Position numbers and translations under genes: made by a program. Below, piece by piece: positions 55,446 to 64,000 of a stretch of DNA of 64,000 nucleotides. Where the stretch lies: assembly GCF_028736925.1 (NCBI RefSeq), contig NZ_JAQZAT010000019.1:34769-98768 (forward strand), written 5' to 3'. The stretch's first letter is position 1, and every line of letters begins with the position of its first letter. The notes under the pieces were generated by a model that ran no database searches, was not told where the DNA came from, and worked only from the letters and a program-made list of their open reading frames with translations. The DNA comes from Flavivirga sp. 57AJ16. GTDB taxonomy: Bacteria > Bacteroidota > Bacteroidia > Flavobacteriales > Flavobacteriaceae.

Positions 55446-57463
55446 TCAAAGATTCCTTTTCAGTTCCTTAATTTTATGGATAATTCACAGGTAAATTTTG
55501 TTCTAGTTAAACCGTGCAGTGTTGTGAATTGCTTTCAGTTCCTTAATTTTATGGATAATTCACAGGAGTAAAGGGTGAATTTCGTTACCAGACCAAGTTG
55601 TGAATTGCTTTCAGTTCCTTAATTTTATGGATAATTCACAGGCCACACCCAGTACACATAACAGGGCTACTAGTTGTGAATTGCTTTCAGTTCCTTAATT
55701 TTATGGATAATTCACAGGGAAGTAGAATACAATGCGATGGAAGATATAGTTGTGAATTGCTTTCAGTTCCTTAATTTTATGGATAATTCACAGGTTTAGA
55801 GCCAGAATACCGAATGGCGATGTTAGTTGTGAATTGCTTTCAGTTCCTTAATTTTATGGATAATTCACAGGATTAAAGTCGTACCTTCGTCTTGTTAATC
55901 AGTTGTGAATTGCTTTCAGTTCCTTAATTTTATGGATAATTCACAGGAAACTCGTCTAATAGATTACTGAGTTTTCTGTTGTGAATTGCTTTCAGTTCCT
56001 TAATTTTATGGATAATTCACAGGTTTTGTTTTGTTGTTTTAAATGCCAACGCTGTTGTGAATTGCTTTCAGTTCCTTAATTTTATGGATAATTCACAGGA
56101 ATTTTGTTGGTTTTACCGTTGGTGTAGATGTTGTGAATTGCTTTCAGTTCCTTAATTTTATGGATAATTCACAGGCCGCTCCATCATTATGATGTGCTAT
56201 ATAGAGTTGTGAATTGCTTTCAGTTCCTTAATTTTATGGATAATTCACAGGCTATTTTTGACGTGGCTAGTGCCTATGTCAGTTGTGAATTGCTTTCAGT
56301 TCCTTAATTTTATGGATAATTCACAGGACTTCCAAAAAAGACCTTAATCCGTCAAAGGTTGTGAATTGCTTTCAGTTCCTTAATTTTATGGATAATTCAC
56401 AGGAAAGACCAACATAGAGTAAAGGTTATGATGTTGTGAATTGCTTTCAGTTCCTTAATTTTATGGATAATTCACAGGGAAACAACAAAAGTTTCAGAAG
56501 ATAAATTTGTTGTGAATTGCTTTCAGTTCCTTAATTTTATGGATAATTCACAGGTATTTAAATGAATACAATCTTATTCATTCCGTTGTGAATTGCTTTC
56601 AGTTCCTTAATTTTATGGATAATTCACAGGAGTTACTTTTGCAGATAGTTCTGGATTGGAGTTGTGAATTGCTTTCAGTTCCTTAATTTTATGGATAATT
56701 CACAGGCACCCCCATAAAGCCTAATCATGGTTAAATGTTGTGAATTGCTTTCAGTTCCTTAATTTTATGGATAATTCACAGGACCAACGAACACGGCATT
56801 GAGGTAACGCCTGTTGTGAATTGCTTTCAGTTCCTTAATTTTATGGATAATTCACAGGGTCTCCAGCTGGGAGCTGCTGAGGATCCTGTTGTGAATTGCT
56901 TTCAGTTCCTTAATTTTATGGATAATTCACAGGGTTGGAAATCATTTCCCGCATCCAATCCTTGTTGTGAATTGCTTTCAGTTCCTTAATTTTATGGATA
57001 ATTCACAGGTATTTTCCATCCCCTTTGAAGCTGAATTTGTTGTGAATTGCTTTCAGTTCCTTAATTTTATGGATAATTCACAGGGGGAAGGCTGAAATCC
57101 ATTGCGGTACGTAGTTGTGAATTGCTTTCAGTTCCTTAATTTTATGGATAATTCACAGGTCGACCCAAAGAAAGGTAGATGCTGCCTCCAGTTGTGAATT
57201 GCTTTCAGTTCCTTAATTTTATGGATAATTCACAGGTTACTTACAAGACCACTAAACGTACCAAATGTTGTGAATTGCTTTCAGTTCCTTAATTTTATGG
57301 ATAATTCACAGGCATAACTTTGCATTCCTTGTAATTCTATTGTTGTGAATTGCTTTCAGTTCCTTAATTTTATGGATAATTCACAGGAAAATAAAGCAAA
57401 AGGACAAGAAGAAAACAGTTGTGAATTGCTTTCAGTTCCTTAATTTTATGGATAATTCACAGG
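55446..57463 (+). CRISPR. type II-C CRISPR array, 26 intact repeats plus one degenerate
   Basis: The 46-base repeat runs from GTTGTGAATTGCTTTCAGTT through CCTTAATTTTATGGATAATT to CACAGG. Twenty-six intact copies start at 55521 and end at 57463, with 25 spacers of 29-31 bases (mostly 30). A further copy at 55446-55491 has a diverged first half, so 26 spacers in all. The first repeat bases (2-18) are complementary to the tracrRNA anti-repeat at 63558-63574, which sets the crRNA sense as the plus strand, opposite to cas. Within each repeat, TTG (bases 2-4) and TAATTTTA (24-31) are 19 apart, like a promoter. Confidence 0.98.
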
Positions 57464-57497
57464 ATACTTGCTGTAAAAGGCTGGTATCCTGTTTTTT
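57461..57497 (+). terminator. possible terminator after the last repeat
   Basis: AGGATAC (57461-57467) pairs with GTATCCT (57484-57490), followed by GTTTTTTA. It would end a plus-strand array transcript before it reaches cas2. Confidence 0.4.
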
Positions 57498-57572
57498 ACA
57501 AACACACTTAGAATAATTCATTTTATTAGAACAATTAGGGTTTTTACTAAGTCCAACCCGACATTTTGATTT

Positions 57573-57932
<360 letters not shown>

Positions 57933-58853
57933 TTAAGTGATGAAGGTTTGTAAGGATGATTGAAAATCCGGATACAAAATTTTTCTACGAGAGCCTTCAA
58001 AACATTCATAAAGGCTGGCCGTAGTTCTGCTCATAGCATTCATTAATGGGCTTTGTTTTCCATCAATTACAACATCCATGGCAGGAATCATTAATAAATC
58101 TGATTTAATATTTGTATTGAGTTCCTCAATATAGCAACCGCTCTCTACTATATCATATACAATAGCATCTACAAATGGGCGGTAGGGCTCCATAATATCA
58201 TCGGCTAAACAAAAGGCATTGTATTTGTTATGGTGAAAAATCCCAACCGAAGGCAGCAGCCCACTACTCACCAAGGCTCTTGCTGTAACGGCGCGTAAAA
58301 TGGCATATCCGTAATTGAGTAAGTTATTAGGAGGAATGCCTTTTTGGTTACGACTAAATCCTTCTAAATCAAACAAATTTTGAAAATAAAAAGCTGCTGC
58401 CAATGCCTCTTGATTGCCAAGGTCTCCGCTTTTAACAGCTTTGGCATAACGTTTTAACCGTAAGGCGTTTTTTTCCCTTGATAAAAAGTGGTTGGCTTGA
58501 TTGTCTATTTTTGCCATGACTGTTTGTTGCCACAGGTTCTTTTTTAATGGTATACTGGCATTGAGCTGATAGCGCATCCTCTCCGATTGTTCCGTATGCC
58601 CCACCAAAGGCTGTAACAAAGAACAGGGTAAATGTTGTTTGTCGCAAGTTATTACAGCAGTTTTATTCTGAATCAATTTCATAAGCAAACCATTACTGAC
58701 CGTTATTTGAGGGTGTTCTAAAACCACATACCCCAAATCTTCAATAGGAATCGTTTTTTCGTCTATATCTTCCTCTGGAAAATTGACCACTAATTGTTGA
58801 TTTTTAGTGCTTAAATAGGCTGGATTACCGAAAAAGAGGGTGCGTTTTATCAT
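57933..58853 (-). CDS. cas1: CRISPR-associated integrase Cas1
   Basis: A 306-residue type II Cas1. Visible features are an N-terminal beta domain (MIKRTLFFGNPAYLSTKNQQ), NLLNYGYAILRAVTARALVS with a catalytic-site helix, LPSVGIFHHNKYNAFCLADD holding the metal-binding His and Asp, and EPYRPFVDAIVYD. It integrates spacers with Cas2. It begins 4 bases after the cas9 stop. Confidence 0.96.
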   Translation of the reverse strand: MIKRTLFFGNPAYLSTKNQQLVVNFPEEDIDEKTIPIEDLGYVVLEHPQITVSNGLLMKLIQNKTAVITCDKQHLPCSLLQPLVGHTEQSERMRYQLNASIPLKKNLWQQTVMAKIDNQANHFLSREKNALRLKRYAKAVKSGDLGNQEALAAAFYFQNLFDLEGFSRNQKGIPPNNLLNYGYAILRAVTARALVSSGLLPSVGIFHHNKYNAFCLADDIMEPYRPFVDAIVYDIVESGCYIEELNTNIKSDLLMIPAMDVVIDGKQSPLMNAMSRTTASLYECFEGSRRKILYPDFQSSLQTFIT

Positions 58854-58857
58854 ACTA

Positions 58858-61800
58858 CTATACTTTGGTGAGGTTTCCGAGTCTATCTACTTTTAGCTTG
58901 ATGCATCTTTCTTTTATACTTACACCATCCAAACTGGCTGTTTTTGCATCAAAAGAACCTGTAGTTTTCTGTTTCTTCTCATCAAATTTCATATCAACTT
59001 CTTTTGGGCAGATGGATTTCGAAAAAGTATTGGGCGAGAAGTAAATTGTATAGCCTGAAAAGTCATTCACATTATAAATTCTTTGTAGTTGGCTTTTGTT
59101 TAAATTATTAAAATCAATTGAATTTATATTATCTAGCTCATCATCTGTTGGAACATAAACAAGATCTAAAGGCGAAAGTGTCAACCTATAATCTACTGAA
59201 ACTTCTTTGCCTCTATTAATAGCTGTGTTAGAAATAGGAACTGAAGTTCTATTTTCCTTGGGATGATTTGCAGCATCTTTTTGATGAATAATTACCTTGT
59301 CTAAAGGTACTGTTTCATAATATTGCCCGTCTTTATTTTTATAAATGTTAAAATACAAATTAGGCGCCCCTTGAGCATATTTCTTTGAATTTATACCTTT
59401 ATAACCTAGGGCAAATCGCCCACTTCCTTTTTCGAAAAGTCGCACTTTGTAAATAGGTTTGTGAGGTTTTCCATTATTAAATTGTTCAATATTTGAATTT
59501 AAATCTTCTAAGCCTTCTTGAGAAAATGCAAATTCGCTATTATAGACCTCTTTGCCTTTTTTATCAAACTCCTTAAACTTTTCTTGTGTTAAGTAATTAG
59601 TAAGTATTTTTTGAATACCTGTATCAGTGATTTTTTCAATCTTTTTGAGGTCAAAGGACTTATCAAGCGATTTCCTTGTGGCATAAGTATATTTGTCTTT
59701 TTCTCCTTTTACCCAAGGGAGCTCAACAATCCCAGAAATAGTTTCTTCGTGTAAGGGTTGTCTAACAGCCCAATTATCTCCTTTGGTTTGTTTGCGAAGT
59801 TTTTTAACGGGTTTGCCGCTTTTGTCTAGATTTAGGATACCATTTTCATCTTTGTAAGACCAAAATTTATTATTAGCTTTATTAATAACGCGTAAGTTTT
59901 GCTTAAAACTAATGACCATTTTTTCTAATTGGTTTTTAGCTTCTGTTGTAAATCCTTGCCACGGCATTTGAAATGCTTTGGTATAATCACCTTGTTCATT
60001 TTTAATCAATAATTTATCTCTCAAACCGTAGTTTTTTCTCTCAGCATTTAAAGTACTTAAATAGTGCCCATGATTACGTGTACAACAAGCCACCACTAAA
60101 GCGTCTAAAGCGTGATGGCGATGGTCTATACGTTTTTTGCTAAAGCCTTTTAGCAATTCATCGGGTACTGTCGGGATGGTGTTACCATTAGTGCTTATTG
60201 TGGTAAAATCATTGGTTTGTGTTAATTGGTTTAAACGCTCAAATCGTGGTAAGATAATTTCGTTCCATTTATCATTTAATCCCCAATCGCTTTTTAGTTT
60301 TGAGGTTACAGAACCCGCTACAGGAATCAAATGTTTTGAAGTCGCTTCTTGCTCGTTCTCTTCACGCACAATATTACTCAACAAACCTTTAACCAATTTA
60401 CTAATGTAGCGACTATCATTCATTTGCCTATTGATAAAACCTTCGGGAATATCTTCACTCAATAGGTTCCTCAGCTTTTGGTGATTGTTTTTAAAGTATT
60501 GGTTAACGTGGGCTTCGTATTCTGCAAGACCTAATAATTTATGACCATTGATAACGCTACCACTTTTTTCTTTTAAATATTCAAATGCCGTTTTATTGTC
60601 TTTATCTTCATTTACCGCACTTTCACAAATAATTTTATTACTTAGTGAGTTATCAAAATATCGGGATTGTGGAATAATATGTTCTATTTGATATTCGTGG
60701 GTAAATAATTTTGACAACGGAATGGGTTTGCCTGTATAAGGCGAAATATAACCTTGCTCTAACCACAAACGATAGCGCTGAATTTCTTTTGATGTTGGGC
60801 TATTACTACGTCTAATCTTAGTAATTTCATCTTCACTAACTTTTGAATAATCTACTTTTGGGTTTTGATAGACACCTTCTTCATAGATTTTTAATAAATC
60901 TTGTTGACTAGGTGAATAATCTCGTACATCACCCTCAATAGAAACATCGTTCATTAAGTCTTTTAAAACTTCTCTTATACGATGGTTGGTGTTTTCATTT
61001 TCAGTATTTCGTTTTGAAATTTGTTCTCGTTTTCCTGCTGGATTTTTCATTTCACGCCCTAATTCTACGTGAATTTCATTGAAAAAATTGGGTTTACTGT
61101 CGCCGTGATGTTTCCAAATATCTCGCACCACACGTAGTGTTTCGGTAACCACTTGCTCTACAATAGGATTGCGAAGTGAATGTTGCTTGAAATTTTCGAG
61201 ATAAGTATCTATATCTTCTGGTGTTTTCCAATTTTGGATATCTCCAAACTCTGAGTGCCTACCATAAACCAAATAAGTAGCTTGATAGGTATTTAAGCCT
61301 ATTAAGGGGTTTTTATCTTTAAGCGGAATAAAACTTTTTATGAGCTGCTTTTTTACATCATCATCACTAACATTTCCTAAAGCTTCGGCTAAATCTTTCT
61401 TATTGTAATCTTCTTTTAAGTTAAGTGAATTAACACGGGCCATGATATCCGTAACACGCTGTTTAACTTCTTCTAAAACATCTTTTTCATTCCAGAACTT
61501 ACCTCTTCGCATTAAAGGCAATAATTTGTTTAAGGCTTTTTTGGAGTAGCTTCCAAAATCACTCTTGAAAGGAGGAAATTTGATAAAACTATCTACAAAA
61601 GATGTTTGGTCTAAATGATGTTTGTTTGCAAATTTTTCTAGTGCCGATTTATATTCGTTGATATCAGATACTGAGTAGATAATGTGCCACAATTGCTCAA
61701 TTCTACTTACAAACGGACTATTCTCTTTTGTACCAAGTTGTGTTTTTTCATCCAAAAAAGCGTTGATATCATCAACACCTTCAACTTTGTTCAAGCGCGA

Positions 61801-63459
61801 AATAAATTGCGCTCTGGTTTCAGCAAATGGATATTTTTTATCCTCTACATAATTCCACCGGTAATGGTCTTTTTCTGACTTAGCGATTAATTTTTTATCT
61901 ATAAAATACTTTATAAATTGACTTTGTTCTAGTTCTTTTTTGCTTTGTAGAAAGTCGAATAAATCAACCCAGCTATCTTCGTTTGTTAATAATTGCTTAG
62001 TAACATCGGTAAGTTCGCCTTTATCCGTATCAACTTTATTATAGATTTTTAAATTTCGCAGCCACTGCCAATTTCTAAACTCCTGAAATAATGGATGAGA
62101 TTTAGAAATGGCTTTTACAGCTTGTTTAACTTCTTCTTTTTCACTCGAGCCTTTATTGATTTTGTAGTAAACGCGTTGTTCTAATTGGCAACCAGAAATA
62201 TTAGATTTTTGACTTTTAAGCGGACGTTGATAAAAAATAATATCGTCCATTAATAAATAAAGAAAGTCACGGTTTTTTATTGCATTTTGGTGTGCTTCAT
62301 TTCTCGGGTATAATTCCTCAATACAAGCTTCGTATAACTCGGCAGAAAAAAGTTGGGGTTGAAGTTCAATTTGTTTGGCTAATATTTTTTTTAATTCCTC
62401 TTTGTAGAATTTGCGTTCGATGGTTTTTATAAGTTCTCCTCTTATTTTCTGAACTGGATTTTTAAGCAAAGTTTCATAAATGAATGAACCAACAGTACCT
62501 TCAAATTCATTACTCAACTTAAAAGCTTTAATATGGCCATCTAAATCCTGTTCAGTTTTTGCTTTAATAGCAGCCCAATCTTTTTCGGAATCAACGGCTC
62601 TAAAGCTTCTTTTTACATTTCCCTCTTTATCTAACTTTAAAGAGCCATTTTTGTCAAGTTGAGTAGTAACTATAAACTCTTTTTGTCTTCCTACCCAAGC
62701 ATCTAAAGGTTCTTTGCTCTGTCTTCGATAAATCCAACCATTTTCTAAGACAACATTATACCAAACTCCCTTTGCACTTTTATCTTCCGTTGACTCTACT
62801 TTGTCTACTTTAAGATTAAAATATTCTTCTTGTTTTGTATCATCACCATCTAGTTCTTCACCACGTAACTGATAATATCCACGCTTTTGATTAAAATTTA
62901 AAATAATCCAAGCCAACTCCTGCTTGGTCAATGGTTGTGAAAGGGCTTTTTTTCTTAGATAATAGAGTGTCCAATCATACGTAATCTTCGTTTCTTTTCC
63001 GTTGGACTTCACATAAAACAACTCGGGTTGAGTCTCTTTGAATTCCGCAAGCATTTCATTAAATGATGATTGAAAAATAAACTCATATTTCCCATCTGCA
63101 TTGGGTTTATAGTTTAGTTTTACTTCTTTACCATCTTTAAATTGACCCAAACGTTTTTCAAAATCGATGTTGTCGGCATAATGTTGAGGTAAAAAATCAA
63201 GTATATGCAATACACGATGTAAACGCTCTCTACGTAAATTATCTCGTTGATATAAGCGTCTTGTTCCTCGATAACCGGTTCTTTCGGCCGTTTGAGAATG
63301 TGATTGCCCTGCATCAAATTTCCCCAAAATATCTGCGCTCATAGGAATGATTCGAACACCTAAATTGTTAATTTTGCCTTTCTTTTTTTCAAAATCATGC
63401 TCTATTAAACTCCACCCAATCGAGTTGGTACCTAAGTCTAACCCTAATATTTTTTTCAT
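58858..63459 (-). CDS. cas9: CRISPR effector nuclease Cas9, type II-C
   Basis: A 1533-residue Cas9, among the large type II-C forms seen in Bacteroidota. RuvC-I is ILGLDLGTNSIGW with Asp 8; the arginine-rich bridge helix follows (RTGYRGTRRLYQRDNLRRER); RuvC-II is IHVELGREM near residue 798; HNH is YQIEHIIPQSRYFDN with NEDKDN near residue 922; RuvC-III is DHRHHALDALVV near residue 1117. All catalytic residues are present. The Met at 63459 (MKKILGLDLGTN) is chosen over an upstream Met at 63522. With no csn2 or cas4, subtype II-C is clear. The tracrRNA is divergent, 99 bases away. Confidence 0.97.
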   Translation of the reverse strand: MKKILGLDLGTNSIGWSLIEHDFEKKKGKINNLGVRIIPMSADILGKFDAGQSHSQTAERTGYRGTRRLYQRDNLRRERLHRVLHILDFLPQHYADNIDFEKRLGQFKDGKEVKLNYKPNADGKYEFIFQSSFNEMLAEFKETQPELFYVKSNGKETKITYDWTLYYLRKKALSQPLTKQELAWIILNFNQKRGYYQLRGEELDGDDTKQEEYFNLKVDKVESTEDKSAKGVWYNVVLENGWIYRRQSKEPLDAWVGRQKEFIVTTQLDKNGSLKLDKEGNVKRSFRAVDSEKDWAAIKAKTEQDLDGHIKAFKLSNEFEGTVGSFIYETLLKNPVQKIRGELIKTIERKFYKEELKKILAKQIELQPQLFSAELYEACIEELYPRNEAHQNAIKNRDFLYLLMDDIIFYQRPLKSQKSNISGCQLEQRVYYKINKGSSEKEEVKQAVKAISKSHPLFQEFRNWQWLRNLKIYNKVDTDKGELTDVTKQLLTNEDSWVDLFDFLQSKKELEQSQFIKYFIDKKLIAKSEKDHYRWNYVEDKKYPFAETRAQFISRLNKVEGVDDINAFLDEKTQLGTKENSPFVSRIEQLWHIIYSVSDINEYKSALEKFANKHHLDQTSFVDSFIKFPPFKSDFGSYSKKALNKLLPLMRRGKFWNEKDVLEEVKQRVTDIMARVNSLNLKEDYNKKDLAEALGNVSDDDVKKQLIKSFIPLKDKNPLIGLNTYQATYLVYGRHSEFGDIQNWKTPEDIDTYLENFKQHSLRNPIVEQVVTETLRVVRDIWKHHGDSKPNFFNEIHVELGREMKNPAGKREQISKRNTENENTNHRIREVLKDLMNDVSIEGDVRDYSPSQQDLLKIYEEGVYQNPKVDYSKVSEDEITKIRRSNSPTSKEIQRYRLWLEQGYISPYTGKPIPLSKLFTHEYQIEHIIPQSRYFDNSLSNKIICESAVNEDKDNKTAFEYLKEKSGSVINGHKLLGLAEYEAHVNQYFKNNHQKLRNLLSEDIPEGFINRQMNDSRYISKLVKGLLSNIVREENEQEATSKHLIPVAGSVTSKLKSDWGLNDKWNEIILPRFERLNQLTQTNDFTTISTNGNTIPTVPDELLKGFSKKRIDHRHHALDALVVACCTRNHGHYLSTLNAERKNYGLRDKLLIKNEQGDYTKAFQMPWQGFTTEAKNQLEKMVISFKQNLRVINKANNKFWSYKDENGILNLDKSGKPVKKLRKQTKGDNWAVRQPLHEETISGIVELPWVKGEKDKYTYATRKSLDKSFDLKKIEKITDTGIQKILTNYLTQEKFKEFDKKGKEVYNSEFAFSQEGLEDLNSNIEQFNNGKPHKPIYKVRLFEKGSGRFALGYKGINSKKYAQGAPNLYFNIYKNKDGQYYETVPLDKVIIHQKDAANHPKENRTSVPISNTAINRGKEVSVDYRLTLSPLDLVYVPTDDELDNINSIDFNNLNKSQLQRIYNVNDFSGYTIYFSPNTFSKSICPKEVDMKFDEKKQKTTGSFDAKTASLDGVSIKERCIKLKVDRLGNLTKV

Positions 63460-63522
63460 ATATGTTTTATTTAACAATGAATTTAATTGGTCTGTTTTAA
63501 TTTTTATTACGGAAAACCCCAC

Positions 63523-63552
63523 TTGTTTTATTGTTCATTTTTAGTATATTTG
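63523..63552 (+). promoter_or_regulatory. promoter of the tracrRNA
   Basis: TTG at 63523-63525 and TATATTTG at 63545-63552 are 19 bases apart, a full flavobacterial promoter. The start point predicted 6 bases later coincides with the first base of the anti-repeat. Confidence 0.65.
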
Positions 63553-63557
63553 AAACA

Positions 63558-63628
63558 CTGAAAGCAATTCACAATAAGGATTATTCCGTTGTGAAAACAT
63601 TTAAGGCGGGGCAACTCGTCTTTTTTTT
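63558..63628 (+). ncRNA. tracrRNA
   Basis: CTGAAAGCAATTCACAA (63558-63574) is perfectly complementary to bases 2-18 of the CRISPR repeat. It is followed by AAGGATTATTCCGTTGTGAA, a nexus-like segment, then the terminator hairpin GGCGGG-GCAA-CTCGTC (with G-U pairs) and eight T. The length is about 71 nt. It lies upstream of cas9 and is transcribed away from it, a common II-C arrangement. Confidence 0.9.
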
Positions 63629-63943
63629 AGCCTTAATTTTAAAGTTGAAAATTATAATAAACAACAACGGTTAATATTCTAATCAACACCATTCAAACAG
63701 ATAACCTTCTAAAAAGGTTATATCGACCACTATGCAACATTAAAACCAAAGCTCCAGCAATAAAAATAGTATTTCTAGATTAGGTAAGAAAAAAAAAACT
63801 AGGTTAAATGTAATTACATACAAGTAATAAATATCGATCTTTTGTGTTTAACCAATAGCGCGTGCCTTTTACCGGATCAAGTCAAAAAGTTGTGGGATTT
63901 TAGAATTAAGCAAAAATATTAGTTAGTCTAAATAAGAAGAATT
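63629..63943. other. intergenic stretch without a recognised gene
   Basis: AT-rich sequence with many stops in all frames. The only structure noted is ATAACCTT-CTAAA-AAGGTTAT at 63702-63722, without a T-run. No repeat of the CRISPR type is seen beyond the tracrRNA. Confidence 0.5.
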
Positions 63944-64000
63944 CTACATTTCTAACTCCTCTAAACTGTGCCCTAAAGGCTTTAATTTTGGCATTAAAGG
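63944..64000 (-). CDS. C-terminal end of an unidentified protein
   Basis: The minus-strand frame from the window edge reads PLMPKLKPLGHSLEELEM then a TAG stop. The phrase looks protein-like, but 18 residues are too few to assign a family. It may be a separate gene upstream of the CRISPR locus. Confidence 0.35.
   Translation of the reverse strand, partial: PLMPKLKPLGHSLEELEM

Overview
The window looks like a chromosomal segment of a flavobacterium (Bacteroidota, Flavobacteriaceae). The DNA is AT-rich. It carries the gliding genes gldF and gldG, a SusC/SusD pair under an ECF sigma/FecR switch, bshB1 for bacillithiol, a fused ResB/CcsA cytochrome biogenesis protein, and promoters of the Bacteroidota form TTG-N(about 19)-TAnnTTTG. 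I cannot name the genus.

Layout. 1-2.3 kb: minus-strand transporters (partial two-subunit Na+/solute symporter, AGCS amino-acid symporter). 3.1-6.2 kb: TfoX-like protein, chromate transporter, a decayed 3-hydroxyacyl-CoA dehydrogenase tail, and a Fic AMP-transferase. 6.4-9.8 kb: purC, phoH, SAM hydrolase, ABM-domain protein, then an isochorismatase pseudogene. 10.4-14.5 kb: gldF, an extra membrane gene, gldG, dnaN. 14.5-19.2 kb: DoxX-like protein, secreted phosphoesterase, DUF4870, c-type cytochrome and universal stress protein. 20-24 kb: two tandem M28 peptidases, tRNA-His, bshB1, a CDF-like cation transporter. 24.7-28.2 kb: SLC13-type permease plus pckA. 28.7-37.7 kb: DUF2490, rlmF, VOC protein, MATE pump, HAD phosphatase, the CcsBA fusion and a group III truncated haemoglobin. 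37.9-38.5 kb: graveyard of a tyrosine recombinase and an IS3-like element. 38.5-54.8 kb: two divergent arms around 48.6 kb. The minus arm is sigma, FecR, SusC, SusD, M16 peptidase; the plus arm is an ABC ATPase, a permease-GldG-like fusion and two tandem MutS-like ATPases. 55.4-63.6 kb: a complete type II-C CRISPR-Cas locus (26 intact repeats plus one degenerate, cas2, cas1, a large cas9, and a divergent tracrRNA).

How parts work together. The sigma/FecR/SusCD/M16 arm reads as a substrate-sensing outer-membrane uptake system whose hydrolase is a peptidase, so the substrate is probably a peptide rather than a glycan. The divergent ABC/GldFG-like/MutS-pair arm has no obvious textbook role and is the best candidate for an undescribed system. 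In the CRISPR locus, the repeat itself contains a promoter-like TTG-N19-TAATTTTA with the same spacing as the tracrRNA promoter, suggesting every repeat may start its own crRNA. Two TGAC-N4-GTCA palindromes upstream of the stress-protein/cytochrome unit and of the SLC13/pckA unit suggest a shared Crp/Fnr-type regulator. Intergenic regions are unusually rich in inverted-repeat elements of roughly 150-300 bp belonging to a few related families.

All calls come from reading the sequence; no database search was run.
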